NCBI GenBank assembly: GCA_026393535.1
Contig: JAPKZY010000038.1
Coordinates: forward strand, 1-49,116
Length of the DNA: 49,116 bases
From: Actinomycetota bacterium
GTDB taxonomy: Bacteria; Actinomycetota; Acidimicrobiia; Acidimicrobiales; Ilumatobacteraceae
Direction of reading: 5' to 3'
Part shown: positions 1-7,607 of the stretch, piece by piece
Layout of the letters: the number at the start of each line of letters is the position of its first letter
Numbering within the stretch: the stretch's first letter is position 1
The notes under the pieces: generated by a model
Database searches by the model: none
Told to the model about the DNA's origin: nothing
The model's input: the letters and a program-made list of their open reading frames with translations, nothing else
Position numbers and translations under genes: made by a program

Positions 1-1920
1 GTCACCAGGTGTTGGTTGCAGATCGCGTTCATCAATGCGGATACTTCCTACTTTGCGCACTACCCGCTGCACTAAGTCATCTCGAGATTTGTCCCACAAT
101 AAGTGCGACTCAAGTTCAACGTCGTCTCCAAGCACAGTGGCAATGAATTCAATATCCACGGCCGCACCGCGACGAAGCCGAGATGTTGAACGTTGGGCAT
201 CAATATCGGCTGCAACGACAAACTTCTCGCGCGCTATGGGGTCTTTCGAATCCATGGTGACGCCACCACCGCCTCGCATCACAAACTGGCCTGGTGACGA
301 TCTGCGCATACCGAGCCTGTCGGGGTACGCAGACAACAAAACAACACCACACAATGAATCAACAGCCCCATCAGAAACATTGTCATCAGTATGAATAGAT
401 GACCGTCGTGCTATATCGCGTGCGGCTTCAAGAACACGGCGGGTAGCACCGCGATCTGCTGCATCGTGGTGTGCAATGCCCAGTACCGCTTTCACACGCA
501 ATGCAAGGTCTGCGGGCAGTGTGTCTGGTTTGCCGCGCATGATGTCGCGTTCTTCTAACAATGCTGCAACAACACATGCAATCCATCCGTGTGGATGCAG
601 GTCTCTGTTGCGCGCAACCATGGTGCCAAGGCGTGGGTGTAGCGGCAAACCAAGAACAGATCTGCCAAGCGGCGTGATGTGGCCGTCGTGGTTGAGAAGG
701 TGCAACATGGTCAAGGTGTCGGTAGCTACACGCAAGGACTTTTCTGGAAGTGCATCCAGAAACGACAACTGCGCAAGCGGGGTACCCCAAGCAGCGACTT
801 CTAAGGCAACACCGCACAAGTCGACCTGTGTGATCTCGGCCGGTAAATGAGCAAGGCGAGTGGAATCTTCAATACGGCTCCACAATCTGTATGCAACACC
901 TTCGCGCACGCGCCCTGCACGACCACTGCGTTGATCAGCTGATGCCCGCGATGAGGTAACAGTGACTAATTCGGTTAGTCCTGTGCGTGAATCAAGTCGT
1001 GGCACGCGAGCGATGCCGGCATCGACCACGATGTGAACTCCATCAACAGTTAAGGACGTCTCGGCGATATCAGTAGATAACACCACACGACGGCGCCCAA
1101 GACCGCTGGCGTTCAATGCGGCGTCTTGTTCAGAAAATGGCAGTGCGCCTGCAAGTCGCAACACGTCAACGTTGCCCGCCACGCGTTCTTTCAACAATGT
1201 TTGAGCCCTGTTGATCTCGCCGATGCCGGGCAGAAACACCAAGATGTCGCCATCATCAGTGTTGAGTGCCCCGAGAACCACATCTGTAATTGCATTTTCA
1301 AGTCGGTCATTGCGTTGGCGTGGCACATACCGAACATCAATCGGGAACGTGCGTCCTTCCGAGGTGATGATTGGTGCGTCACCTTGGTCGTCTGCAAGCA
1401 CATGTGCAAACAATTGTGTTTGCGCCGTGGCAGACATCGCCAGGATTTTAACGTCTGTAGAAAATGTCTTGATTGCATCAAGAAGAAATGCAAGCCCAAG
1501 GTCTGTTGGCACATTGCGTTCGTGTACTTCATCAAAAATCACAAGAGCAGTGCCATCAAGTGTTGGATCATTTTGTAAACGGCGAGTTAGAATTCCTTCT
1601 GTCAGAACTTCAATGCGTGTATTGGCGCCAATCTTTCGTTCATCACGTGTCTGGTATCCAACCGTGTCGCCAACTTTTTCGCCAAGCATGAATGCCATGC
1701 GTTGCGCTGCTGCTCGCGCAGCAAGTCGACGTGGTTCAAGCATCACTATTTTGCGGCCCGCTATCCAGTCCTCGTTCAATATTCGAAGAGGAACAAGCGT
1801 TGTTTTACCTGCACCAGGTGGCGCAATAAGAACCGCGTGTCGCCGTGAGGCGAGTGCGTCTCTCAGCTGTGCAATGGCCTCTTCAACAGGGAGACCTGTG
1901 TTCGGTAACGAATCAGACAA
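1..1920 (-). CDS. hrpB: ATP-dependent RNA helicase HrpB-like (partial)
   Basis: A DEAH-box superfamily 2 helicase that continues past the left edge; about 640 N-terminal codons are present and HrpB is usually 800-850 residues. The reading frame is open throughout. The minus strand reads Walker A PPGAGKTT (near 1800-1825), the LEPRRLAARAAA motif Ia, DEVHE (near 1525-1545), the MSAT motif III (near 1425-1440), VFLPGIGEI (near 1210-1235), and motif VI QRSGRAGRVREG (near 905-940). The order and wording fit HrpB rather than HrpA. The probable start is TTG at 1920, overlapping the upstream gene stop by 8 nt, which implies translational coupling; no clear Shine-Dalgarno is seen and the start is uncertain. 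HrpB's role in the cell is poorly defined; RNA unwinding is inferred from the family. Confidence 0.93.
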   Translation of the reverse strand, partial: MSDSLPNTGLPVEEAIAQLRDALASRRHAVLIAPPGAGKTTLVPLRILNEDWIAGRKIVMLEPRRLAARAAAQRMAFMLGEKVGDTVGYQTRDERKIGANTRIEVLTEGILTRRLQNDPTLDGTALVIFDEVHERNVPTDLGLAFLLDAIKTFSTDVKILAMSATAQTQLFAHVLADDQGDAPIITSEGRTFPIDVRYVPRQRNDRLENAITDVVLGALNTDDGDILVFLPGIGEINRAQTLLKERVAGNVDVLRLAGALPFSEQDAALNASGLGRRRVVLSTDIAETSLTVDGVHIVVDAGIARVPRLDSRTGLTELVTVTSSRASADQRSGRAGRVREGVAYRLWSRIEDSTRLAHLPAEITQVDLCGVALEVAAWGTPLAQLSFLDALPEKSLRVATDTLTMLHLLNHDGHITPLGRSVLGLPLHPRLGTMVARNRDLHPHGWIACVVAALLEERDIMRGKPDTLPADLALRVKAVLGIAHHDAADRGATRRVLEAARDIARRSSIHTDDNVSDGAVDSLCGVVLLSAYPDRLGMRRSSPGQFVMRGGGGVTMDSKDPIAREKFVVAADIDAQRSTSRLRRGAAVDIEFIATVLGDDVELESHLLWDKSRDDLVQRVVRKVGSIRIDERDLQPTPGD

Positions 1921-2413
1921 GTGCGGGTGTGCCGCGAAATGAACCAGGGTCGCCAGGGGCAGGAATGGTTGGTCGAGACCAACTGGTGAGCGCTGCAACG
2001 GCTGCGGCAACTTCTTTCCAATCAGCTGATGTCCACCCTTGGGCGGCAACAGGAACAGACCCGTCAGACTTGATGAGAACAAATGCAGGAAGTTCGGTTA
2101 ACCCGAGTGCCTTCACGGCGACACGATCAGGATCGCAGAACACCAGGAACTCGTCAGCGAAAGGACCAAGGAAAGCGCGAGCATCGCTTGCGTCACAGGT
2201 GACGATGAAGTTAATACGAACGGCGGCTCCAGAGAATTGACGAAGGATTCGGGCTGCAGTTTTGAGAATCCATGCGCTCTCGTTCGTGAATGGGTCAAGG
2301 ACCACCGAAGCGAGGTGAAAAGTGGTGAGCCAATGATGAAGAGTCTTCGCGTCACCTTTGAGAGGGGTGAGGGTGAGGTCCATGCTGGGGTTGGGGAGAG
2401 ATGCGGTTGCCAC
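1913..2413 (-). CDS. thioredoxin-fold-like conserved hypothetical protein
   Basis: A 166-residue protein directly upstream of and overlapping the hrpB-like helicase, so probably co-transcribed with it. The middle and C-terminal part, containing VTCDASDARAF, FLVFCDPDRVAVKALG and ELPAFVLIKSDG, follows the pattern of a thioredoxin-like fold (strand, helix, then a cis-Pro LPAFV loop before a strand). No CxxC active site is present, so a redox role is not supported. The start is GTG at 2413, with a -10 hexamer TAGCGT (2421-2426 on this strand) ending 7 nt upstream, suggesting a leaderless mRNA. An internal ATG at 2383 is an alternative. Family assignment is tentative; the exact function is unknown. 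Confidence 0.7.
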   Translation of the reverse strand: MATASLPNPSMDLTLTPLKGDAKTLHHWLTTFHLASVVLDPFTNESAWILKTAARILRQFSGAAVRINFIVTCDASDARAFLGPFADEFLVFCDPDRVAVKALGLTELPAFVLIKSDGSVPVAAQGWTSADWKEVAAAVAALTSWSRPTIPAPGDPGSFRGTPALV

Positions 2414-2419
2414 GTCTTC

Positions 2420-2439
2420 AACGCTAGTTCAGTAGCGTT
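2420..2439. promoter_or_regulatory. symmetric bidirectional leaderless promoter
   Basis: Perfect inverted repeat AACGCTA / TAGCGTT with a 6-nt spacer, between two divergent genes. Each arm supplies a TAGCGT hexamer, and on both strands exactly 7 nt separate the hexamer from the start codon (GTG 2413 on minus, ATG 2446 on plus). The arrangement reads as two mirrored -10 elements. Confidence 0.6.
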
Positions 2440-2445
2440 GAGAAC

Positions 2446-3252
2446 ATGCATCCCATCGAGCATCTTCGTTATGTGGCACGAGCCCATGGGGCAGACCCAG
2501 TGGAAATTGCTATGGGGGCGGCCGACGCTCTCGCGGGTATTTCCCGTGATCCGGCAGCGGCCCTTGTGTCCGCCCGTCGCTTAGTGGAACATCACCCCAC
2601 AAACGCTCCGCTGTGGTCTGTGTGCGCCCATGCGGTCACTTCGATGGACCCGTACCGCGACGTTGATGATCTGGCGCGCCGTATTACTAGTGACGCCACA
2701 GCTACTCACTTGGTCGATGCACTCGAAGGCGCGTCAACTATTTGCATGATTGGTTGGTCTGGGCATCTGGTTGATGCACTCGCACGGCGTGGCGACATTC
2801 ATGCGCTTGTCGTTGATTCATTAGGTGACGGACAAGATGCGTTGCGTTATTTGTCGCGCCGCGAAGTGAGTTGCGAACTAGTTGCACCTGAAGGTCTCGC
2901 ATCTGCTGCTGAATGCGCTGATGCCACAATTTTGTCGGCGCTCGCAGTTGGTAATGACAGTGTGTTGTGCGCTGGCGGTTCACTGGCACTCGCTGCTGTT
3001 GCATATTGCGTCGAACAACCAGTGTGGATGGTCGCATCTGAAGGCACACGCTTGCCAACCGGATTGTTTACAGCCATGGTGGGCGGAGTGCGTGACCGTC
3101 CAGACCCATGGGCATCAGGTTTTGATGTTGTGCCACATGCACTCGTGTCATCTGTCTTTGGGCCAACCATTACGTCAGGTACTGCTGACACCCTTGCCCG
3201 CATGAATGCGTGCCCTGCTGCCGATGAACTTCTTCGGCGCAGTGTTATGTGA
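2446..3252 (+). CDS. eIF-2B alpha/beta/delta-like family protein
   Basis: A 268-residue protein. The second half has the typical arrangement of the eIF-2B / ribose-1,5-bisphosphate isomerase / methylthioribose-1-phosphate isomerase family: TICMIGWSGHLVDAL, then CADATILSALAVGNDSVLC, AGGSLALAAVAYCVEQPVWMV and the final strand near residues 190-215. The N-terminal helical part is short. In true isomerases a conserved GAD-type acidic segment sits where this protein has SALAVGND, so catalysis is uncertain. The start ATG 2446 lies 7 nt after a TAGCGT -10 and has no Shine-Dalgarno, so the message is probably leaderless. It is transcribed away from the thioredoxin-like/hrpB pair. Substrate unknown; family call moderate. 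Confidence 0.7.
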   Translation: MHPIEHLRYVARAHGADPVEIAMGAADALAGISRDPAAALVSARRLVEHHPTNAPLWSVCAHAVTSMDPYRDVDDLARRITSDATATHLVDALEGASTICMIGWSGHLVDALARRGDIHALVVDSLGDGQDALRYLSRREVSCELVAPEGLASAAECADATILSALAVGNDSVLCAGGSLALAAVAYCVEQPVWMVASEGTRLPTGLFTAMVGGVRDRPDPWASGFDVVPHALVSSVFGPTITSGTADTLARMNACPAADELLRRSVM

Positions 3253-3298
3253 CCGTTCCGTCTAAGTTAGGAATCTCGAATCAACAAGGAGTTTTCTG

Positions 3299-3967
3299 AT
3301 GGGTGAAATGGTCGAATTCAAAAGCAATGGCGGAACATGCACTGGCTATCTTGCCGGCACTAGCGGTCCAGGGGTCATCGTTATTCAAGAGTGGTGGGGC
3401 TTAGTTCCACACATCACTGACATTGCAGATCGTTTTGCTGTAGAAGGTTTTGTTGCACTCGCACCGGATATGTATCACGGTGAAGCAACGGACGAGCCAG
3501 ACATGGCTGGCAAGTTGCTCATGAGCATGAATCTTGCAACAGCAGGAAAAGATCTCAGTGGTGCAGTTGATTTACTGCAAGAACGTACCGGTCGCACAAA
3601 AGTTGGCGTCACAGGTTTTTGTATGGGTGGTGGACTCGCACTCATGGCTGCATGTTTGCGTCCTGATGCAATTGCTGCTGCAGCACCGTTCTACGGCGGT
3701 ATGCGCCCCGACACTGTTATTGAGTGGGACAACTTGGCAGCAGTTGTTGAAGGTCATTACGCCGCAACAGACCGTGGCACTGCTGCACCAGAAGCCGTGA
3801 AAGAACTAGAAGCCACATTGCGTGGCAAAGGTAAGAACGCCACGTTCCATGTGTACCCCGGAACACAACACGCATTCTTCAATGACACTCGCCCAGAGGT
3901 GTATGACGCCGCAGTTGCAAAAACTTCGTGGGATCGCACTCTCGCGTTGTTCCGCACACACCTCTAG
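3299..3967 (+). CDS. dienelactone hydrolase family protein
   Basis: An alpha/beta hydrolase of the dienelactone hydrolase (carboxymethylenebutenolidase) family, 222 residues, close to the usual 230. The Cys-Asp-His triad is visible: C108 in GFCMGGG, D158 in the AATDRG loop, and H191 in GTQHAFFND. The family's Glu is present as E31 in IQEWWG. The enzyme should be cytosolic; true substrates of these homologues are often unknown, so dienelactone hydrolysis is only a family inference. The start ATG 3299 has a good Shine-Dalgarno AAGGAG at 3286-3291 and a possible -10 TAAGTT at 3263-3268, so unlike many genes here it has a leader. Confidence 0.93.
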   Translation: MGEMVEFKSNGGTCTGYLAGTSGPGVIVIQEWWGLVPHITDIADRFAVEGFVALAPDMYHGEATDEPDMAGKLLMSMNLATAGKDLSGAVDLLQERTGRTKVGVTGFCMGGGLALMAACLRPDAIAAAAPFYGGMRPDTVIEWDNLAAVVEGHYAATDRGTAAPEAVKELEATLRGKGKNATFHVYPGTQHAFFNDTRPEVYDAAVAKTSWDRTLALFRTHL

Positions 3968-3985
3968 CCCTCGCCCTACAAGGGA

Positions 3986-4023
3986 TTTATCAGGTGTTAT
4001 CTAATTAAATAACACCTGATAAA
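3986..4023. promoter_or_regulatory. perfect 15-bp inverted repeat, likely operator
   Basis: Arms TTTATCAGGTGTTAT (3986-4000) and its exact reverse complement (4009-4023) flank an 8-nt AT-rich centre. The repeat ends 8 nt before the ATG of the HTH gene at 4032. No T-run follows, so an operator bound by the downstream HTH protein is more likely than a terminator for the upstream gene. Confidence 0.7.
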
Positions 4024-4031
4024 GTGAAGGA

Positions 4032-4349
4032 ATGGACGCAGCACAGGTCATCAGGGAGGCTCGAGAAAAATCGGGCTTGTCCAAACGGGAACTTGCTCGT
4101 CGCGCGGGTACATCGCCCGCGGCCATCGTGAAGTACGAATCACGGCAAACATCTCCAACGGTCGACACCATGAACAGAATTCTGCGTGTTGCGGGTTGGG
4201 AAGTGGAAGTTCATCTCGCTCCTGTGTTGCAAGAACTAGTGCAACGTGGCGAGATGATGGCTGATCTCTTATCGATAGTTGACTTGGTAGAAATTCGACC
4301 AGCGGATCCATATTTAAAATTTCCGAGGTTTCAAGATGTTGTTCACTGA
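4032..4349 (+). CDS. XRE-family HTH antitoxin-like regulator
   Basis: A 105-residue DNA-binding protein with a Cro/C1-type helix-turn-helix at about residues 5-55 (REAREKSGLSKRELARRAGT, then SPAAIVKYESRQTSPTVDTM). It begins 8 nt after a perfect 15-bp inverted repeat, the probable autoregulatory operator. Its end overlaps the next gene by 14 nt. HTH plus nucleotidyltransferase in a tight overlap resembles two-gene toxin-antitoxin modules, this being the antitoxin/repressor by inference. The purine stretch GAAGGA abuts the ATG with almost no spacer, so a weak or unusual ribosome site is likely. The C-terminal half has no recognised domain. Confidence 0.85.
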   Translation: MDAAQVIREAREKSGLSKRELARRAGTSPAAIVKYESRQTSPTVDTMNRILRVAGWEVEVHLAPVLQELVQRGEMMADLLSIVDLVEIRPADPYLKFPRFQDVVH

Positions 4350-4923
4350 ACTGATTTTTGCAACTCACAAGGCCTTGGATGATGCCGGTCTAGAACATGC
4401 TTTTGGCGGTGCACTCGCGTTAATGCATTATGTGGCCGAGCCTCGTACAACGTGGGACGTCGACGTCAATATCAGTGTGAGTAGAGAGAATGCAGATGTA
4501 GTCGTTGCTGCATTGTCGGGCATTGTTCAAGCCACTGAAGAACAGGTTGCATTGTTGAAGCGAGATGGTCAAGTGCGACTGCTTGTCGGCCGATACCCCC
4601 TCGACATCTTTCTTGCAGAACATGAATTCCATGACGAGATGCGCATGATGTCGTCAATGCGTCCATTTGGCGACCGAGAACTTCCATATATCTCGGCAAC
4701 TCATCTCACCGTCTTGAAAGCAATGTTTAATCGCAGTAAAGACTGGGTTGATATCGAGTCAATGTTGCGGCACGGCTCAGTGGATGTTCAGCGAGCGATT
4801 GGTTGGCTTGTCACCCTGAAAGGACCAGATGAAGAAGCCCCAGCTCGCATTCGTGCGATGTCACTTCTCGGACCCGAAGTGGAACCGAATGTGCGAGAAC
4901 TCTTCAATCAGAAGAAAAATTAA
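4336..4923 (+). CDS. nucleotidyltransferase, AbiEii/DUF6036-like toxin candidate
   Basis: A 195-residue protein of the polymerase-beta nucleotidyltransferase superfamily. Residues 24-28 form the GGALA helix-turn, followed by RTTWDVDVNI with the metal-binding pair D41 and D43; a third acidic residue may lie in YPLDIFLA. The pattern (GG-x-A, about 15 residues, T-x-D-x-D) fits the AbiEii/DUF6036-type proteins found next to small HTH partners. It overlaps the XRE gene by 14 nt, so the two are translationally coupled. A toxin role through nucleotide transfer to RNA or protein is inferred from related systems; an uncharacterised cellular nucleotidyltransferase is the alternative. Confidence 0.75.
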   Translation: MLFTELIFATHKALDDAGLEHAFGGALALMHYVAEPRTTWDVDVNISVSRENADVVVAALSGIVQATEEQVALLKRDGQVRLLVGRYPLDIFLAEHEFHDEMRMMSSMRPFGDRELPYISATHLTVLKAMFNRSKDWVDIESMLRHGSVDVQRAIGWLVTLKGPDEEAPARIRAMSLLGPEVEPNVRELFNQKKN

Positions 4924-4964
4924 CTACTTCCGCGCGCAGCTGTAGCTCGCGAATTTGTAACTAG

Positions 4965-5831
4965 TTAGGAAAGTTCGGCGATTGCGTCTGCAATTGCAAT
5001 AGCGCGTTGTGCGTTTGCAACGTGCAGGTTTTCAATCATGCGGCCGTCAAGCTGTACAACGCCTTTGCCTGCTGCAAGTGCTTCATCGAACGCAGCGATT
5101 ACTTTGCGAGCATGTTCAACTTCGGCTTCGCTAGGTGACCACACGTCGTTAGCAACGCCTACTTGATCAGGGTGAATCAGAGTCTTTCCGTCAAAGCCCA
5201 TCTCTGCGCCTTGTACGCACTCTGCACGGAATCCGTCTGCGTTCTTGATGTCGTTGTAGACGCCATCAAGAATTGTCTTTCCGGCTTCACGTGCTGCAAG
5301 GAGTGCGGTGTGAAGGCTCGGGTACAGCGGTGCGCGACCAGGTACCTGTGCTGCGCGCAATTCCTTTGCCAAGTCATTGGTTCCCATAACAAGAACTGCA
5401 ACGCGCGGGTGGGCGGCGATTTCGCGGCAATCAAAGATTGCTGTTGGGGTTTCGATCATTGCCCAGATCATCATCTCTTTCGGTGCACCGGCAGCGTCAA
5501 GGGCCGCTGATACTTCATTCACTTCGGCAACAGAGTTGATCTTTGGAATAACAACTGCCGATACGCATGCTTTTGCAGCTGCGGCAACGTCTGCATGACC
5601 CCATGGAGTTGCAAGTGCATTACAACGAATAGTGAGCTCACGCTTGCCATATTCGCCAGAGTTCACTGCTGCAATTGCTTGTGTGCGCGCAATATCTTTT
5701 GAATCGGGTGACACTGCATCTTCAAGGTCGAAGATGATCGCATCAGTAGAAATTCCTTTTGCTTTTTCTAGCGCGCGCTCGTTAGCGGCGGGCATATACA
5801 AAGCGGAACGGCGTGGACGTTGTGCAGACAT
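4965..5831 (-). CDS. HpcH/HpaI aldolase / CitE-family CoA-ester lyase or thioesterase
   Basis: A 288-residue TIM-barrel protein of the citrate lyase beta subunit-like (CitE/Mcl) family. Seen motifs are RSALYMPAANERALEKAK, the acidic IIFDLEDAV, TIRCNAL, VIPKINS, MIETPTAIFDCREI and MGTNDLAKEL, which build the CoA-ester and Mg sites. It lies 25 nt downstream of the longer malyl-CoA-lyase-like gene and is probably co-transcribed, preceded by a Shine-Dalgarno GAGGAGA (5836-5842). In ethylmalonyl-CoA-pathway organisms the pair mcl1/mcl2 encodes malyl/beta-methylmalyl-CoA lyase and (3S)-malyl-CoA thioesterase; this gene is the candidate second partner. Lyase and thioesterase cannot be told apart here. 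Confidence 0.88.
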   Translation of the reverse strand: MSAQRPRRSALYMPAANERALEKAKGISTDAIIFDLEDAVSPDSKDIARTQAIAAVNSGEYGKRELTIRCNALATPWGHADVAAAAKACVSAVVIPKINSVAEVNEVSAALDAAGAPKEMMIWAMIETPTAIFDCREIAAHPRVAVLVMGTNDLAKELRAAQVPGRAPLYPSLHTALLAAREAGKTILDGVYNDIKNADGFRAECVQGAEMGFDGKTLIHPDQVGVANDVWSPSEAEVEHARKVIAAFDEALAAGKGVVQLDGRMIENLHVANAQRAIAIADAIAELS

Positions 5832-5856
5832 GGAGTCTCCTCAGTGTTGTGGGGGT

Positions 5857-6906
5857 TTAGAAACCGTATGAAGCGGCAAGTGCAGGGTCGCGCTCTGCTA
5901 ATTGACGAGCGAGTTGAACGACAACTTTGCACTGCTTTACAGATGCGTCGTCTTCCATCTTTCCGTCAAGCATTACAGCGCCGGTGCCGTCGCCCATTGC
6001 GTCAATGACGCGCTGAGCTTGCAGAACGTCAGAGGGACGAGGACTAAACACGCGCTTTGCGATGTCGATTTGTACGGGGTGAAGGCTCCAGGCACCAACA
6101 CAACCAAGGAGGTATGCATTGCGGAACTGATCTTCACACGCAACGGTGTCTTTGATGTCGCCGAACGGGCCATAGAACGGAAGAACACCATTCATTACGC
6201 AGGCATCAACCATGCGGGCAAGTGTGTAGTGCCACAAATCTTGTTGGTACACGGTGCGCGCGCCTTCGTAGTTGTCGCCTTCAGGGTCTGCACGCACGAT
6301 GTAGTCGGGGTGGCCACCACCAACGCGGGTGGTTTTCATGCGACGGTTTGCTGCAAGGTCTGCAGGTCCGAGGGAAATTCCTTGCATACGAGGAGATGCA
6401 GCACAAATTTCTTCAACGTTTGCAACGCCACGAGCTGTTTCCAGAATTGCGTGAAGCAGTAATGGCTTCTTCAATCCGGCACGTGCTTCAAGTTGTGCAA
6501 GCAAGCGGTCGACATAGTGAATGTCTTCTGGACCTTCCACCTTTGGAATCATGATCACATCAAACTTGTCTCCCGCTTGGGTGACGATGTCGATGATGTC
6601 ATCAAGGAACCACGGAGAGTCGAGACTGTTGACGCGTGTCCACAATTGAGTGGTACCGAAGTCAAGAGAGTTAGCAACCTTGATAAGGCCTGCGCGCGCT
6701 GCAGCTTTGTCGGCCATCGGAATTGCATCTTCTAAGTTGCCGAGAATGATGTCGACATTCGGAATGGTGTCTGGAAGCTTCGCCACCATCTTTTCGTTGT
6801 GAGGCGGAAAGAAGTGAATGACACGACTGGGCTTGAAAGGAATCTCTTGGACAGGGGCTGGAGCTCCGGCGGCAAGGGGTTTGAAAAAGTCACGAGATGG
6901 GCGCAC
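5857..6906 (-). CDS. mcl: L-malyl-CoA / beta-methylmalyl-CoA lyase-like protein
   Basis: A 349-residue HpcH/HpaI-family protein with the length and features of Mcl-type lyases: [66 protein letters not shown] and [14 protein letters not shown]. Mcl cleaves beta-methylmalyl-CoA to glyoxylate plus propionyl-CoA, and malyl-CoA to glyoxylate plus acetyl-CoA. Nearby Mcd-like and MaoC-type genes support a role in the ethylmalonyl-CoA pathway. The start is GTG at 6906; a TACGAT hexamer (6913-6918 on this strand) ends 6 nt before it, so the message is probably leaderless. First gene of a two-gene unit with the shorter CitE-like gene. Confidence 0.88.
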   Translation of the reverse strand: MRPSRDFFKPLAAGAPAPVQEIPFKPSRVIHFFPPHNEKMVAKLPDTIPNVDIILGNLEDAIPMADKAAARAGLIKVANSLDFGTTQLWTRVNSLDSPWFLDDIIDIVTQAGDKFDVIMIPKVEGPEDIHYVDRLLAQLEARAGLKKPLLLHAILETARGVANVEEICAASPRMQGISLGPADLAANRRMKTTRVGGGHPDYIVRADPEGDNYEGARTVYQQDLWHYTLARMVDACVMNGVLPFYGPFGDIKDTVACEDQFRNAYLLGCVGAWSLHPVQIDIAKRVFSPRPSDVLQAQRVIDAMGDGTGAVMLDGKMEDDASVKQCKVVVQLARQLAERDPALAASYGF

Positions 6907-6985
6907 GCCTTAATCGTATGGGGGGACTGACTCTGGGGAAACATTGCCAGAGGGGATGCTGATATATACACATGAAAAGTATGGA

Positions 6986-6991
6986 TATACT
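6986..6991 (+). promoter_or_regulatory. -10 element of vapBC
   Basis: TATACT ends 7 nt before the ATG at 6999, matching the spacing at many other genes here. It overlaps the inverted repeat AAGTAT-N4-ATACTT (6977-6992), a plausible operator for VapB/VapBC autoregulation. Confidence 0.5.
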
Positions 6992-6998
6992 TAGTGGC

Positions 6999-7193
6999 AT
7001 GACCAAACGCCTTGTGGAAATACCCGATGAATTGCTCGTTGCTGCCCAGGCCGCTCTCGGCACAGCCACCATGAAAGACACCATCAATCGGGCTCTCATC
7101 AACTCTGTAACTGAAGCCGAACAAGAATTAGAAAAAGCACTTCGATTCGCTTCAACATTCGATACCACTAGTCGTGAGAGCGCATGGCGCTGA
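6999..7193 (+). CDS. vapB: VapB-type antitoxin
   Basis: A 64-residue protein, MTKRLVEIPDELLVAAQ at its start, then ALGTATMKDTINRAL. This is the short ribbon-helix-helix-like N-terminus of VapB antitoxins of the DUF2191 type, followed by an acidic helical tail that would mask the PIN toxin. ATG 6999 is preferred over the in-frame ATGs at 6972 and 6981 because family members start at this point and a TATACT -10 lies 7 nt upstream; using 6972 would add 9 residues that overlap the promoter. The stop overlaps the toxin start by 10 nt. The pair should autoregulate. Confidence 0.85.
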   Translation: MTKRLVEIPDELLVAAQAALGTATMKDTINRALINSVTEAEQELEKALRFASTFDTTSRESAWR

Positions 7194-7597
7194 AGTATCT
7201 CATTGACACGAGCGTTCTTCATCGTTTGAAGAGTGATGAGGTCCTGACAAAAGTTCGTGCACTTGCGTTGAACGGTGAAATTGCACGTTGCTCACTAACC
7301 GACCTCGAATATTTGTATTCGGCACGTAACGAGGGTGAATGGGAAGGTGCTTCACATCTGTTGTCGCGATTTTTCAATATTGAAATTCAACATGAACATT
7401 TCACACGTGCTTTGCAGGTGCAAAGAATTCTTGCGCAAAAATCTCAACGCGGCCGCAAAATCCCAGATCTCATCATTGCGGCGGTCGCAGAACAATTAGA
7501 TCTCACGTTGTTGCACTACGACATTGATTTCGACCATATTGCAGAGATCACAGGTCAACGTTCTGAATGGGTCGTGCCTGCGGGCCAAATCTCCTAG
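7184..7597 (+). CDS. vapC: VapC-type PIN-domain ribonuclease toxin
   Basis: A 137-residue PIN-domain protein. The acidic catalytic set is intact: D8 in YLIDTSVLHRL, E42 in LTDLEYL, D95 in IPDLIIAAVA and D113/D115 in HYDIDFDHIAEITG. VapC toxins cleave tRNA or rRNA when the antitoxin is lost; the exact target cannot be read from sequence. It overlaps vapB by 10 nt, giving strict coupling. Its stop TAG (7595-7597) forms the first three bases of the apparent -10 TAGTGT of the next gene. With its intact active site the module appears functional. Confidence 0.92.
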   Translation: MALKYLIDTSVLHRLKSDEVLTKVRALALNGEIARCSLTDLEYLYSARNEGEWEGASHLLSRFFNIEIQHEHFTRALQVQRILAQKSQRGRKIPDLIIAAVAEQLDLTLLHYDIDFDHIAEITGQRSEWVVPAGQIS

Positions 7598-7607
7598 TGT
7601 CGTGGGC

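Noticed and set aside
1211-1942. A 243-codon plus-strand ORF
   Set aside because: It is antisense to the HrpB-like helicase, whose motifs are on the minus strand; its own translation is Ser/Arg/Ala-rich and shows no family.
4009-4023. 3986-4023 repeat as a terminator of the dienelactone hydrolase gene
   Set aside because: No T-run follows and the stem is AT-rich; its place just before the HTH start favours an operator, though both roles cannot be fully excluded.
7524-7607. Longer HAD protein starting at ATG 7524
   Set aside because: It would overlap vapC by 74 nt, and the HAD fold begins with the residues just after ATG 7608.
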